DNA of 64,000 bases from Streptomyces marokkonensis (GCF_008312835.1 NZ_VSKS01000013.1:62001-126000); one strand, 5' to 3'; counted from the first letter of the stretch, positions 43,612 through 53,347 are shown. A program made the numbers and translations. Notes: generated from the sequence alone by a model not told the origin.

Positions 43612-44649
43612 TCAGAGGAGCGTCAGCTGGGTGGGCTCCGCCGTCGAGGGCCCGGCGGGCCCCGCGGTGGGGATCCGGCGCGGCATGCCCGCGCGGGTGG
43701 GGCCGATGCCGTACTCCTGGGCCAGGTCGTGCACCTGACGGGTGATGCGGCGCTGGTACCACTTCGGCGCGTAGGCCCCCTCCGTGTACAGCCGCTCGTA
43801 ACGGTTCACCAGGTGCGGGTGGTGGTGTGCCAGCCAGGCCATGAACCACTCGCGGGCGCCGGGCCGCAGGTGCAGCACCAGGGGTGTGACGGAGGTGGCG
43901 CCCGCGGCCGCGACGGCCCGCACGGTCGCGCGCAGCTGGTCCGGCCGGTCGCTCAGGAACGGGATCACCGGCGCCATCAGGACCCCGCAGCCGATGCCGT
44001 GCCCGGCGAGCGCGCGGACCACGTCCAGCCGCCGCTCCGGGGCCGGCGTGCCCGGCTCGACCGTGCGCCACAGCGTCTCGTCGGTGAAGCCCACCGAGAC
44101 CGAGATGCCCACGTCGGTCACCTCGGCCGCCTGCCGCAGCAGCGGCAGGTCCCGCAGGATCAGCGTGCCCTTGGTGAGGATCGAGAACGGGTTCGCGTGG
44201 TCGCGCAGGGCCGCCAGGATGCCCGGCATCAGCCGGTAGCGGCCCTCCGCGCGCTGGTAGCAGTCGACGTTGGTGCCCATGGCTATGTGCTCGCCCTGCC
44301 AGCCGCGGGAGGACAGTTTGCGCCGCAGCAGCTCGGGCGCGTTCACCTTGACCACGATCTGGCTGTCGAAGCCGAGGCCGGTGTCGAGGTCCAGGTAGCT
44401 GTGGGTCTTCCTCGCGAAGCAGTACACGCACGCGTGCGTGCAGCCCCGGTAGGGGTTCACCGTCCACTCGAAGGGCATGCGCGAGGCACCCGGCACCCGG
44501 TTGACGATCGAGCGGGCCCGGATCTCGTGGAAGGTGATGCCGCGGAACTCCGGCGTGTCGAAGGTGCGGGTGACCACCGCCTCCGCGCCGAACAGCGCGG
44601 CGTCGGCCCGGCTGTGTCCGGAGTCCGGGGTGAGGTTCTCCCAGCGCAT
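43612..44649 (-). CDS. Radical SAM protein of the Rv2578c / spore-photoproduct-lyase-like family
   Basis: A 345-residue radical SAM protein. The iron-sulfur motif is CTHACVYC (C-x3-C-x2-C) in NPYRGCTHACVYCFARKTH. Other family marks are GTNVDCYQRAEGRYRL, ILTKGTLILRD and APVIPFLSD. Mycobacterial Rv2578c and related proteins belong here; their reaction is unproven, though they are often annotated as spore photoproduct lyase-like. A perfect AGGAGGCGCC precedes the ATG at 44649. A LexA-like box lies 35 bases upstream of the start, so DNA-damage induction is likely. Confidence 0.88.
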   Translation of the reverse strand: MRWENLTPDSGHSRADAALFGAEAVVTRTFDTPEFRGITFHEIRARSIVNRVPGASRMPFEWTVNPYRGCTHACVYCFARKTHSYLDLDTGLGFDSQIVVKVNAPELLRRKLSSRGWQGEHIAMGTNVDCYQRAEGRYRLMPGILAALRDHANPFSILTKGTLILRDLPLLRQAAEVTDVGISVSVGFTDETLWRTVEPGTPAPERRLDVVRALAGHGIGCGVLMAPVIPFLSDRPDQLRATVRAVAAAGATSVTPLVLHLRPGAREWFMAWLAHHHPHLVNRYERLYTEGAYAPKWYQRRITRQVHDLAQEYGIGPTRAGMPRRIPTAGPAGPSTAEPTQLTLL

Positions 44650-44683
44650 GGCGCCTCCTGTGGCTGTACTCCGCCCCACAATA

Positions 44684-44695
44684 GAACAAGTGTTC
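44684..44695. promoter_or_regulatory. LexA-like SOS box upstream of the radical SAM gene
   Basis: GAAC-AAGT-GTTC is an exact match to the actinobacterial/Bacillus-type LexA consensus GAAC-N4-GTTC. It directly adjoins TATTGT read on the minus strand, a possible -10 box. It is 115 bases from the divergent SRPBCC gene, so it could affect both. Confidence 0.65.
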
Positions 44696-44809
44696 CCTTG
44701 ATCGTGCGAGTGACATGTTCGGTCAGAACCGGAACCCCGATTTGGGCGGCCGGGCAGCGGGGTGGTTGGCTTGCCCCGACCCCGAGAACCCATGCCCTGG
44801 AGGAAAGCG

Positions 44810-45253
44810 ATGGCGCAGGTCGAGGCCACTACGGAGCGGATCGTCGCGGCGGACGCGGAGACGGTGTTCGACGCCCTCGCCGACTACAGCGGCACCCGCG
44901 GCAGGGTGCTGCCCGAGCAGTTCAGCGAGTACGAGGTCCGCGAGGGCGGCGACGGCGAGGGCACCCTCGTCCACTGGAGGCTCCAGGCCACCAGCAAGCG
45001 CGTGCGCGACTGCCTCCTGGAGGTCACCGAGCCGGCCGACGGCGAACTCGTCGAGAAGGACCGCAACTCCTCCATGGTCACCACCTGGCGCGTCACCCCC
45101 GCCGGCGACGGCCGGTCCCGGGTCGTCGTGACCACCGTCTGGAACGGCGCCGGCGGCATCGGCGGCTTCTTCGAGAAGACCTTCGCGCCCAAGGGTCTCG
45201 CCCGCATCTACGACGCCCTGCTGGCCAAGCTGGCCACGGAAGTCGAGAAGTAG
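44810..45253 (+). CDS. SRPBCC-family protein (START/polyketide cyclase-like fold)
   Basis: A 147-residue helix-grip protein: TERIVAADAETVFDALADYS, VHWRLQATSKRVRDCLLEV, MVTTWRVTPAGDGRSRVVVT and a C-terminal helix FEKTFAPKGLARIYDALLAKL. These bind hydrophobic ligands or act as cyclases or coenzyme chaperones. No active-site residues can be named. GGAGGAAAG precedes the ATG at 44810. It is divergent from the radical SAM gene and upstream of an MFS exporter gene on the same strand, with a 165-bp gap. Confidence 0.85.
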   Translation: MAQVEATTERIVAADAETVFDALADYSGTRGRVLPEQFSEYEVREGGDGEGTLVHWRLQATSKRVRDCLLEVTEPADGELVEKDRNSSMVTTWRVTPAGDGRSRVVVTTVWNGAGGIGGFFEKTFAPKGLARIYDALLAKLATEVEK

Positions 45254-45418
45254 CCGCCGCCCGGCGTCCTCAAGGCCCGAGAAACGGTGGGGAGTTGACT
45301 CCTCACCGGTTCGGGTGATCTGCCGGCGGACCGCCTCTGTCCCGTAACTCGCCGCGCTTGCTCGTAGTTGTCGCTTTTACGCGGGAATTGTCCGGCGGTG
45401 CGACGAGGGGAGCGGCAC

Positions 45419-47821
45419 GTGGGCGGGATCACTCTGACGCAGGACGAGTCGGTCGCGGCACCACCGGCCGGGGGCCCGCCGCCCCCGGCACCGGTCGCGG
45501 AACCGGGCCTGAGCCCGCGCCGGGTCCGGCTGGTCTTCGTCGCGCTGATGCTGGCGCTGCTGCTCGCCGCGCTGGAGCAGATGATCGTCGCCACCGCGCT
45601 CCCGAAGATCGTCGGTGAACTGCACGGCCTGGACACCATGTCCTGGGCGATCACCGCCTACCTGCTCACCGCCACCGTCGGACTGCCCGTCTACGGCAAG
45701 CTCGGCGACCAGCTCGGCCGCAAGGGCGTCTTCCAGTTCGCGATCCTCGTCTTCGTCGTCGGATCCGCGCTGGCCGGCCGCGCGACGACCATGGACCAGC
45801 TCATCGCCTGCCGCGCGGTGCAGGGCGTCGGCGCGGGCGGACTGATGATCGGCGTCCAGGCGATCATGGCGGACATCGTGCCGGCACGGCAGCGCGGCCG
45901 CTTCATGGGGCTGATCGGCGCCGCCTTCGGACTCGCGTCCGTCGCCGGACCCCTGCTGGGCGGCTACTTCACCGACCACCTCTCGTGGCGCTGGTGCTTC
46001 TACATCAACGTGCCGTTCGGCATCGTCACCATGGTCGTCGTCGCCCTGGTGCTCAAGCTCCCCAAGCCGGCCGCCCGGGGGCGCTTCGACGTTCTCGGCA
46101 CCCTGCTGCTGGCCGCCGCCTCCACCTGCCTGGTCCTGCTGACCAGTTGGGGCGGCACCGAGCACGCCTGGGACTCCCGGCTCGTGCTCGGTCTCGGCGC
46201 GGGCGCCGCCGCGGCCACCGTCCTCTTCCTCGTCGTCGAGCGCTTCGCCGCCGAACCCCTCATCCCGCTCGGGCTGTTCCGGGACTCCGTGTTCAACGTC
46301 ACCGCCCTGGTGGGCCTGGTGACCGGTGTCGCCCTGTTCGGCGCCGCCAGTTATCTGCCGACGTACCTGCAGATGGTCGACGGGGCCAGCGCCACCGAGT
46401 CCGGACTGCTGATGCTGCCCATGATGGGCGGCATCGTCGGTGCCTCGGTCGTCTCCGGCCAGCTCATCAGCCGCACCGGCCGCTACCGGCGCCACCCCGT
46501 CGTCGGCGCCGCCCTCTCCGTCCTCGGCATGTGGCTGCTCTCCCGCCTGGAGACCGGCACGCCCCGGCTGCACTACAGCATCTGGATGGCCGTGCTCGGA
46601 GCCGGCCTCGGCATGGTGATGCCCGTGCTGATCCTCGCCGTGCAGAACTCCGTGCGCCCCGCCGACCTCGGCGCCGCCACCAGCGCCAACAACTACTTCC
46701 GCCAGATCGGCGGCAGCGTCGGGGCCGCCGTCTTCGGCACCCTCTTCGCCGGCCGGCTCACCGACGCGCTCGCCGAGCGCCTCCCCGCGGACGCGGGCAC
46801 CGCCCTGCCGGACGCCGAGTCGATCACACCGGAGCTCGTGCACGCGCTGCCGCCCGAGCTGCGCGACGCCTACGTCCAGGCCTACGCCGACGCCATGCCG
46901 CGCATCTTCCTCTACCTGGTGCCGGTGCTCGTCCTCGGCCTGTTCATCGCCTTCTTCCTCAAGGAGAAACCACTGGTGTCCCACCACACCCCCCTCGCCG
47001 ACCCGGCTCAGGAAGCACCGCACGCCCGCACGCGCGTGCCCCAGGCCCGCGCCCCGCACACCGGCGGGATCCCCGTCTGCGGGACCGTGCAGCACCCCGA
47101 CGGGACCGCCGTACCGCGCGCGGCGCTCACCCTCATCGACGTCTGCGGGCAGCAGACCGGTCGCGGCGCCAGTGGCGAGGACGGGCGGTACGCGCTGGCC
47201 ACGCCGGGACCGGGCTCGTACGTCCTGATCGCCGCCGCCGGCGGCCACCAGCCGCAGGCGGTCTCCGTGACCGTCGGCGAGCGGCCCGTCGAGCTCGACG
47301 TCGTCCTCGGCGGCGCGGGCCGCCTGGCCGGCAGTGTCCTCACCGCCGACGGCACACCGGTGCGGGACGCCGCCGTCACCCTCACCAACGTCCACGGGGA
47401 GGTGGTCGCGAGCACCCGCAGCGGCCGCGAGGGCGGGTACGTCATCAGCGAGCTGGTGGCGGGCGAGTACACCCTCGCCGCGAGTGCTCCCGCCTTCCGC
47501 CCGGCCGCGCTCCCCGTCACCGTCCAGGCGGCCCGCGAGACCCGCCAGGACGTCGAGCTGGCCGGCGGTGCCGTGCTGCGCGGCACGGTACGGGCGGGCG
47601 GCGGACGGGCCGTGGAGGAGGCGCGCGTGACGCTGCTGGACGCGGCGGGCAACGTCGTCGACACCCTCACCACCGGACCCGACGGCACCTTCCGCTTCGT
47701 CGACCTCTCCTCCGGCGAGTACACCGTCATCGCCGCCGGTTACCCGCCGGTCGCGACCGTGCTCCAGGTGGCCGGCGGAGGCCGTACGGAACGCGACCTC
47801 CAACTGGGGCACGAGGACTGA
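45419..47821 (+). CDS. MFS drug exporter (DHA2/EmrB type) fused to three CnaB-like domains
   Basis: An 800-residue protein from GTG 45419 (GAGGGGAGCGG upstream). Residues about 35-525 form a 14-helix DHA2 exporter with [13 protein letters not shown] (motif A) and the motif C-like [18 protein letters not shown]. From about residue 550 it carries three successive beta-sandwich modules of the carboxypeptidase-regulatory/CnaB type, beginning [37 protein letters not shown] and [18 protein letters not shown], each ending in a SGEYT-like strand. With an even number of helices the tail should face the cytoplasm, which is odd for CnaB folds. It may couple export to a partner protein. Substrate unknown. 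Confidence 0.9.
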   Translation: MGGITLTQDESVAAPPAGGPPPPAPVAEPGLSPRRVRLVFVALMLALLLAALEQMIVATALPKIVGELHGLDTMSWAITAYLLTATVGLPVYGKLGDQLGRKGVFQFAILVFVVGSALAGRATTMDQLIACRAVQGVGAGGLMIGVQAIMADIVPARQRGRFMGLIGAAFGLASVAGPLLGGYFTDHLSWRWCFYINVPFGIVTMVVVALVLKLPKPAARGRFDVLGTLLLAAASTCLVLLTSWGGTEHAWDSRLVLGLGAGAAAATVLFLVVERFAAEPLIPLGLFRDSVFNVTALVGLVTGVALFGAASYLPTYLQMVDGASATESGLLMLPMMGGIVGASVVSGQLISRTGRYRRHPVVGAALSVLGMWLLSRLETGTPRLHYSIWMAVLGAGLGMVMPVLILAVQNSVRPADLGAATSANNYFRQIGGSVGAAVFGTLFAGRLTDALAERLPADAGTALPDAESITPELVHALPPELRDAYVQAYADAMPRIFLYLVPVLVLGLFIAFFLKEKPLVSHHTPLADPAQEAPHARTRVPQARAPHTGGIPVCGTVQHPDGTAVPRAALTLIDVCGQQTGRGASGEDGRYALATPGPGSYVLIAAAGGHQPQAVSVTVGERPVELDVVLGGAGRLAGSVLTADGTPVRDAAVTLTNVHGEVVASTRSGREGGYVISELVAGEYTLAASAPAFRPAALPVTVQAARETRQDVELAGGAVLRGTVRAGGGRAVEEARVTLLDAAGNVVDTLTTGPDGTFRFVDLSSGEYTVIAAGYPPVATVLQVAGGGRTERDLQLGHED

Positions 47822-47965
47822 GACGGTCCGCCGCACGGGGTGTCGCGCGCCGGTGCGGGCCCCGGCGGGCAATTCCGGTATTGCCGCACATCGCGGCCGA
47901 CCGCGGCCGTACGGTGGTGGCGGCCGTACAGATCTTGCGCAGCCGGGGGAGAGAGGGCCTGGGCC

Positions 47966-50428
47966 ATGGACCGTGGCACCGAGCGGAACGGACCTCCCGA
48001 TCGCCGCACCGGTGACGGCACGGCGACCGGACCGGGCCGCGCCGGCCGGATCCCGCTGGCCGTGGTCGTCGTCGACCGCGACGGACTCGTCTCGCACTGG
48101 AGCAGGGGCGCGCGGCGCCTCTTCGCACTCCCCAAGGAGGAGGCCCTCGGCCGTCCGGCGGTGGACCTGCTGCCCGTGACCGGAGCACTGCCCGAGGAAC
48201 CGGAGGAAGAGGAGGACACCCCGTACGGGGCGTACGCGCCCCACGACGGCCTGGGACCGGGCCTGGGTGTCTCCCTCGGCGGAGGCCTGGCCTACCCGGC
48301 CGCGGGCCGGGCGCGTCTGGCCACGTCGCCGGCCGTCCGCGTCGACGTGCTGTGGTGGGCGTATCCGCTGGTGGGCTCGGGACGGGAGCGGCTGCTGGTG
48401 CTGGCCGCCGACGCGGAGGGGCTGCGTGCGGACGGGGCCGGGGTGGTCGAACGCGTCGCGCCCGGCTTCGCCCTGCACACCGACTTCCCCGGTTCCGGGG
48501 ACCTCGCCCGCAGGCTCCCGGAGATCCTCCCCAGCATGAGCGTCGAGGACAGCGCCCGCATCGTCGCGCAGGTCCTGGAACTGGGTTACCCCATACTGGA
48601 GTTCAGTCGGAACGACCGGGTCCCGGTCACCCCCGACTGGGGTGTGCCCCGGCGCGCCGGGCGCCGGGAGCGCCGCGAACGGGCCGCGCGGGCCCTGGCG
48701 TCCGGCGAACCGGTGCCCGAGGAGCTGCGTGACGAGAGCGAGGACCTCGAGTACGCCGCCGTCCGCGAGCGTCTGGAGTTCCTCAACGAGGTCAGCTCCC
48801 GCATCGGCACCTCCCTCGACCTCTCCCGCACCGTCGTCGAGGTCAGCAAGGCCGTCGTGCCCCGCTTCACCGACGTCGCCGGCACCTATCTGCGGGAACA
48901 GGTCGTCGCCGGCGAGGGCTTCGACGAGGGCGTGCCTGACACCACCACCATGTGGCACCGGGTCGCCCTGGAGCACACCGACGAACCCGGCCGCTGGGAC
49001 GACGTGGTGCCCGTCGGGGAGGCCATGCCCTTTCCGGCGCACACCCCGTTCTTCCAGTGCATGACCACCGGCGAACCCGTCCTGGTGCCGCGCATCAGCG
49101 AGGAGTTGGGCCACGCCATCGCCTCGCAGTTCGACAAGCGTGACATCCGGCCGCTGATCACCGGCCGCTCCATGCTGGTCGTCCCGCTGAAGGCACGCCA
49201 TGCCGTCCTCGGCTTCATGATCCTGCTGCGCCATCCCGAGCGGCCGGTCTTCAACGACATGGACCGGGCCACCGGCGCCGAACTCGCCGCCCGCGCGGGG
49301 CTCGTGCTCGACAACGCCCGCATGTACACGTACCAGGAGAACGTCGCCGAGACGCTCCAGGACAGCATGCTGCCGCACATCCCGCCGCGCATGGCGGGCT
49401 GCGACATCGCCACCCGGTATCTGCCGGGCACCCTCCTCGGGCGGATCGGCGGCGACTGGTTCGACGCGGTCAAACTGCCCGGCGCCCGCACCGCGTTCGT
49501 CGTCGGCGACGTCATGGGGCACGGGCTGAACGCGGCCGCGATGATGGGTCAGTTGCGCACCGCCGTACAGACCATGGCCGCCCTGGACCTGCCGCCCGCG
49601 CAGCTCCTGCGCCATCTCGACGACCTGGCCCAGCGGCTCGGCGACACCTATCTGGCGACCTGTCTGTACGCCGTCCACGACCCCGTCGCGGGTGCACTGC
49701 ACCTCGCCAACGCCGGACACGTCCCGCCCGTGCTGGTGCGCGCCGCGGACGGGCGCAGCGAACTGCTCGACCTGCCCACGGGCGCGCCCATCGGTGTCGG
49801 GGGAGTGCCCTTCGAGGCGGTGCGGGTACGCGTGGAGCCCGGCGACCGGCTGGTGATGTGCACCGACGGACTGGTCGAGGTGCGCGGCGAGGACATCGGT
49901 GTCGGGCTCGCCACGCTGTGCGAGTCCGCCGCCCACCCGGCCGCGTCCATGGACGACGCCTGCGACACCGTCATCCGCGCGCTCAGCACACGCGGCGGCC
50001 GCAAGGACGACGTGGCGCTGCTGATGGCCCGTCTGGGCGGCATCGGACCCGGCGACGTCGCCGAGTGGCGGCTCGCCCCCGAGCCGTCGGGGGTCGGCCG
50101 GGCCCGTGCGGTGGTCCGCGAGCAGTTGCACGACTGGGGGCTGCCGGAACTCGTGGACGGCGCCGGGCTGATGGTGAGCGAACTCGTCACCAACGCCGTA
50201 CGGCACTCCCACGCCCGCCCCGTCGCCCTGCGGCTGGTGCGCGGCGACACGCTGCTGTGCGAGGTGGAGGACGACGACCACGAACTGCCGACGCTGACCG
50301 ACGCGCGGCCGGCGGACGAGTCCGGGCGCGGACTGCGCGTGGTCAGCACCCTCGCCCGCGAGTGGGGCACGAGCCGGACGGCGGCCGGCAAGAGCGTGTG
50401 GTTCGAGCTGACGCTGCCGCGCCGTTGA
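47966..50428 (+). CDS. PAS-GAF-SpoIIE phosphatase with C-terminal ATPase (anti-sigma kinase-like) domain
   Basis: An 820-residue signalling protein. A PAS-like region (about 25-155) starts IPLAVVVVDRDGLVSHWSRG. A GAF domain (about 270-460) has RLEFLNEVSSRIGTSLDLSR. The SpoIIE/PP2C phosphatase (about 475-690) has RYLPGTLLGRIGGDWFDAVK and VVGDVMGHGLNAAAMMGQLR with the metal Asp residues. An RsbW-like HATPase (about 700-820) has LMVSELVTNAVRHS and GRGLRVVSTLAREWG. These proteins work in partner-switching control of sigma factors, dephosphorylating and phosphorylating anti-anti-sigma factors. No such partner is encoded next door. ATG 47966 follows GAGAGGG. Confidence 0.93.
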   Translation: MDRGTERNGPPDRRTGDGTATGPGRAGRIPLAVVVVDRDGLVSHWSRGARRLFALPKEEALGRPAVDLLPVTGALPEEPEEEEDTPYGAYAPHDGLGPGLGVSLGGGLAYPAAGRARLATSPAVRVDVLWWAYPLVGSGRERLLVLAADAEGLRADGAGVVERVAPGFALHTDFPGSGDLARRLPEILPSMSVEDSARIVAQVLELGYPILEFSRNDRVPVTPDWGVPRRAGRRERRERAARALASGEPVPEELRDESEDLEYAAVRERLEFLNEVSSRIGTSLDLSRTVVEVSKAVVPRFTDVAGTYLREQVVAGEGFDEGVPDTTTMWHRVALEHTDEPGRWDDVVPVGEAMPFPAHTPFFQCMTTGEPVLVPRISEELGHAIASQFDKRDIRPLITGRSMLVVPLKARHAVLGFMILLRHPERPVFNDMDRATGAELAARAGLVLDNARMYTYQENVAETLQDSMLPHIPPRMAGCDIATRYLPGTLLGRIGGDWFDAVKLPGARTAFVVGDVMGHGLNAAAMMGQLRTAVQTMAALDLPPAQLLRHLDDLAQRLGDTYLATCLYAVHDPVAGALHLANAGHVPPVLVRAADGRSELLDLPTGAPIGVGGVPFEAVRVRVEPGDRLVMCTDGLVEVRGEDIGVGLATLCESAAHPAASMDDACDTVIRALSTRGGRKDDVALLMARLGGIGPGDVAEWRLAPEPSGVGRARAVVREQLHDWGLPELVDGAGLMVSELVTNAVRHSHARPVALRLVRGDTLLCEVEDDDHELPTLTDARPADESGRGLRVVSTLAREWGTSRTAAGKSVWFELTLPRR

Positions 50429-50586
50429 GCACGGCGGCCGCCGACGCCGGTCGTACGACGGCGCGTTCCGCGGCGGACGAGCCGTGAAGGAATGCGCCCG
50501 CGCGCTTGTCCGCGCGCCCGGGGCGCGATACACCGTACTCGCCCGCCGCACCGGGCGGGCCGGCGTCGCACCCCGGGGAGTCGGTC

Positions 50587-51312
50587 ATGAGCGTGACAAG
50601 TCGGTACCGGGAGGCCTGGGAGGGCTTCTGGCGTGAGGCACCGGACGAGCAGGGTGCCGTGTTCTGGGACGCGGAGCCCGCCCTCACCGTGGCCCGGCAT
50701 CTCGCCCTGTTCGAACCGTATCTCTCGGATCCGGGGCTTCCCCTGGTGGACCTCGGCTGCGGCAACGGCACCCAGACCCGTTTCCTCGCCGACCGTTTCC
50801 CCCGGGTCCTCGGCGCCGACCTGTCCGCCGCGGCCCTGGACCGCGCACGCCGCGCGGACCCGGCCGGCCGGGCGGCGTACCGTCGGCTGGACGCCGTGGA
50901 GAAGGCCGAGTCGCAGGCGCTGCACGCGGAACTCGGCGACGCCAACGTCTATGTGCGCGGTGTGCTGCACCAGTGCGAGGCCGACGACCGGCAGGGCTTG
51001 GTGGACGGTGTCGCCACGGTGCTGGGCGGGCGCGGCCGGGCCTTCCTCGTCGAGCCGTCCGAGGAGGCCGGCGCGGTGCTGAGGAGCCTGGCGGCCGGCC
51101 CCGGCGGCCCGCCGGCCAAACTCGCGCCGGTCCTCCGGCACGGCATAGCCCCCGGCGAGGTCGCCGACGCGGCGGTGCCCGAGTTCCTGACCGCGGCCGG
51201 GCTCACCGTGCTGGCGAGCGGCACCCTGCCGCTCACCACCACGGAGTACGGCCCCGACGGCACCCGCGTCGAACTGCCGTCCCTCTGGTACGTGACGGGG
51301 CGCGCCGCGTAG
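50587..51312 (+). CDS. Class I SAM-dependent methyltransferase
   Basis: A 241-residue protein. It has the SAM motif LPLVDLGCGNGTQTRFLADR and post-I motif VLGADLSAAALDRARR. YREAWEGFWREAP near the start resembles thiopurine/ubiquinone-type methyltransferases. The substrate is unknown. ATG at 50587 is preceded by a GGAG about 8 bases upstream. It is the last plus-strand gene before the convergent sigma/sortase operon, with a 27-bp gap. Confidence 0.82.
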   Translation: MSVTSRYREAWEGFWREAPDEQGAVFWDAEPALTVARHLALFEPYLSDPGLPLVDLGCGNGTQTRFLADRFPRVLGADLSAAALDRARRADPAGRAAYRRLDAVEKAESQALHAELGDANVYVRGVLHQCEADDRQGLVDGVATVLGGRGRAFLVEPSEEAGAVLRSLAAGPGGPPAKLAPVLRHGIAPGEVADAAVPEFLTAAGLTVLASGTLPLTTTEYGPDGTRVELPSLWYVTGRAA

Positions 51313-51339
51313 GAAGCCGTCGCCGGCACGGGCGGGCGG

Positions 51340-51768
51340 TCACCCGTCCCGTGCGGGGCGGCGCCCCGAGCGGGTCCGGTGCCACCACCACAGGAGGGCG
51401 AGGCCGGCGGCGAGGCCGAGCACGGGACCGGCTCTTCGGCACCGGACGCCCGGGAGACGGCCGGCGTGCGGGGAGGCCCACGACGGGTGGTGCCCCCGGA
51501 GCGGAGTCGCGGGTGGCGGAGCGGCCGGTGCGTCCGTCCCGGTCAGCTCCTCCGTGATGCGCTGCCACACCCGGTCCGGAGGCGCGGTCGGCAGATCCGG
51601 CTCCTCGACCCCGCGGGCGGCGTTGACGATACGGGTCATCAGGCTCAGTTCCTCCCAGCAGCGCGGGCACACGGCGATGTGCTGCAGGGCACTGACGTCG
51701 TGGTGGGAGACGCCGTTTCCCAGCGCCAGTTCCACCAGGTGCGTGGGGTCGACGTGCGGCACCGTCAC
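51340..51768 (-). CDS. ZAS-type anti-sigma factor
   Basis: A 142-residue protein. Residues 30-37 read HIAVCPRC, the H-x3-C-x2-C zinc motif of zinc-associated anti-sigma factors. A linker rich in Pro and Ala follows, then a single membrane helix near residues 112-130 (VLGLAAGLALLWWWH) and a basic tail. It is the last gene of a minus-strand operon headed by a sigma factor gene, so it presumably sequesters that sigma factor at the membrane until a signal arrives. The gap to the sortase gene is 93 bp. Confidence 0.82.
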   Translation of the reverse strand: MTVPHVDPTHLVELALGNGVSHHDVSALQHIAVCPRCWEELSLMTRIVNAARGVEEPDLPTAPPDRVWQRITEELTGTDAPAAPPPATPLRGHHPSWASPHAGRLPGVRCRRAGPVLGLAAGLALLWWWHRTRSGRRPARDG

Positions 51769-51861
51769 CCTCCTGTTCGTGTGCTTGGCCGTCCTCCCGT
51801 ACCCGTACGGGCGGGTGGCCGTCCGCGGACGTGCTCACCGCCGTACCGGGTCCGTTCGGTG

Positions 51862-52515
51862 TCAGGCGGTGAGGGGCTCCGCGGTGACGATCAGATTGGC
51901 CTGGTAGCCGCCCCGCCCGGGAACGAAGGGAGGGGCGCAGGTGATGAGGGTGAGAACCGGCGGGCCGCTCCTGCGGAACGCCGAGGGCGGAAGGGAGTCC
52001 TTGGGGACCGTCGAACGCGCGGTGACGCGGTAGCGGGCCGGTTCGGCCCCGGCCCGTCGCACCTCGACCGGGTCTCCCGGCCTCACCTCGTAGAGCGAGG
52101 CGAACTCGCCGAGGTCTCCGGTGTCGCCGTCCACGTGCCCGACGAGCACGGAGGAACCCCGGTTGCTGCCGGGGGCCGGCCCGAAGCGGTACCAGCCCGC
52201 GACGGCCGGATCGGACGGGACGGCCATGTCACCCGCTCCGGTGACTCCCACCGGCCGGATCCGGGCGTCCAGCCCCACCGTGTCGATGAGGATCCGCTGG
52301 GGCGGGAGCGCGCTTCGCACCCGGGACGAGGGGCCCGCCCGGTCGGAGGCGGCGCCGGGCGACGCCTCGGAGGTGGTGGCGTCCGCGGCGGTGGCACCGC
52401 CGAAATCGGGTGGGGGCGAGGCCTGTTCCGCCGGAGTGGCCCCGAACGTGAGGACCGCCGCCAGGGCGGCGGTCGCCACGGTGAGGCCGGTGAGTCGTCG
52501 TGACACGTCACCCAC
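51862..52515 (-). CDS. Class F sortase
   Basis: A 217-residue membrane-anchored transpeptidase. A hydrophobic segment spans residues 8-30. The catalytic domain has His127 (SSVLVGHVDGD), Cys193 (LTLITCAPP) and Arg201 (VPGRGGYQ). It starts with QRILIDTVGLDARIRPVGV, typical of class F. Sortases join surface proteins to lipid II after cleaving an LPXTG-like signal. Its start overlaps the end of the DUF4397 gene by 8 bp, so that protein is the natural candidate substrate or partner. Confidence 0.92.
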   Translation of the reverse strand: MGDVSRRLTGLTVATAALAAVLTFGATPAEQASPPPDFGGATAADATTSEASPGAASDRAGPSSRVRSALPPQRILIDTVGLDARIRPVGVTGAGDMAVPSDPAVAGWYRFGPAPGSNRGSSVLVGHVDGDTGDLGEFASLYEVRPGDPVEVRRAGAEPARYRVTARSTVPKDSLPPSAFRRSGPPVLTLITCAPPFVPGRGGYQANLIVTAEPLTA

Positions 52516-53347
52516 GCCGGCTCGCGGTCCGGCGGATCAGCAGGGCGCCGGTCAGGGCGACCATGCCGGTCACGGCTGCCCAGGCCAGCCACTCGTCGGA
52601 CGAGTTGGGCGTGGCCGCCGCGCCGCTGCCGCCCGCGTTGACGGTGTTCGGCGCGGATTCCATGCCGCTGAGGGTCTGGGTCGCCAGCGCGAGGTTCTTG
52701 TCCTCCGCGCTGCCCCAGGCGTAGACGATGTTGCTCGTTCCCTCCTCGAGGTTCAGGTCGGCGGGTCCGACGGCCACGGTGTCGGTGCCGGCGAGCACCA
52801 CGTCGGCCGGGACGGTCCCGGCGTCGACCACGGCGGTGTCCTGCTTCGGGTTCTCCAGTCCCTTGAAGACCGGCTGTCCGCCGGCCCGGACGTCCACGGC
52901 CGGTGCGGCGGCCACGTGACGCACGGTCAGCCTCGACTTGCCGGCGTCGACCTCGGAGACGTCGTTGGTGAAGGCCGTCAGCTGCGGAGTGCCGTCGGCG
53001 GACAGGTGCGCGGCGACCGTGGCGTTGGCGCCGGCCGGTACGTCGATCTCCTTTTCGACGGCCGGTGTCCCGTCGGGTCCCTGGCCGGCTTCGAAGACCT
53101 GGATCTCGTAGGTGCCGGCGTCGAGCGACTGCGGGTCGGTCACCGTTCCGGGCTCGAAGTCGCTGAGGAGTTCGTCACCGTTGGCGTAGACGTCCACGGT
53201 CAGTCCCGGGACGCCGTGGAACACGGACACCATGGCCTTGTCGTCACCGTCGGCGGCGGGGGCGGCCGTCGCGGGGGCGGCCACGGCCAGGGCGAGGGCG
53301 CAGGCTCCGGCCGATGCGCCCAGGAGGAGGGGGGTCCGGGAGGTCAT
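52508..53347 (-). CDS. DUF4397 surface protein with sorting-signal-like C-terminus
   Basis: A 279-residue exported protein. Signal peptide residues 1-28 (GASAGACALALAVAAPATA). The domain about residues 35-210 has MVSVFHGVPGLTVDVYANGD and RLTVRHVAAAPAVDVRAGGQ, typical of DUF4397. The tail has a Gly/Ala/Pro linker, one hydrophobic helix (WLAWAAVTGMVALTGALLI) and a basic end RRTASRRG, the shape of a cell-wall sorting signal. However, no LPXTG is seen before the helix; the nearest motif is ATPNSSDE. It is coupled to the sortase by an 8-bp overlap and follows the sigma factor gene. A membrane-anchored or unconventionally sorted surface protein. Confidence 0.88.
   Translation of the reverse strand: MTSRTPLLLGASAGACALALAVAAPATAAPAADGDDKAMVSVFHGVPGLTVDVYANGDELLSDFEPGTVTDPQSLDAGTYEIQVFEAGQGPDGTPAVEKEIDVPAGANATVAAHLSADGTPQLTAFTNDVSEVDAGKSRLTVRHVAAAPAVDVRAGGQPVFKGLENPKQDTAVVDAGTVPADVVLAGTDTVAVGPADLNLEEGTSNIVYAWGSAEDKNLALATQTLSGMESAPNTVNAGGSGAAATPNSSDEWLAWAAVTGMVALTGALLIRRTASRRG

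Noticed and set aside
45377-50551. A 1724-codon open frame on the minus strand
   Set aside because: It is antisense to the MFS and SpoIIE genes, is Gly/Gln/His/Arg-rich with no domain, and reflects the absence of stops in GC-rich shadow frames.
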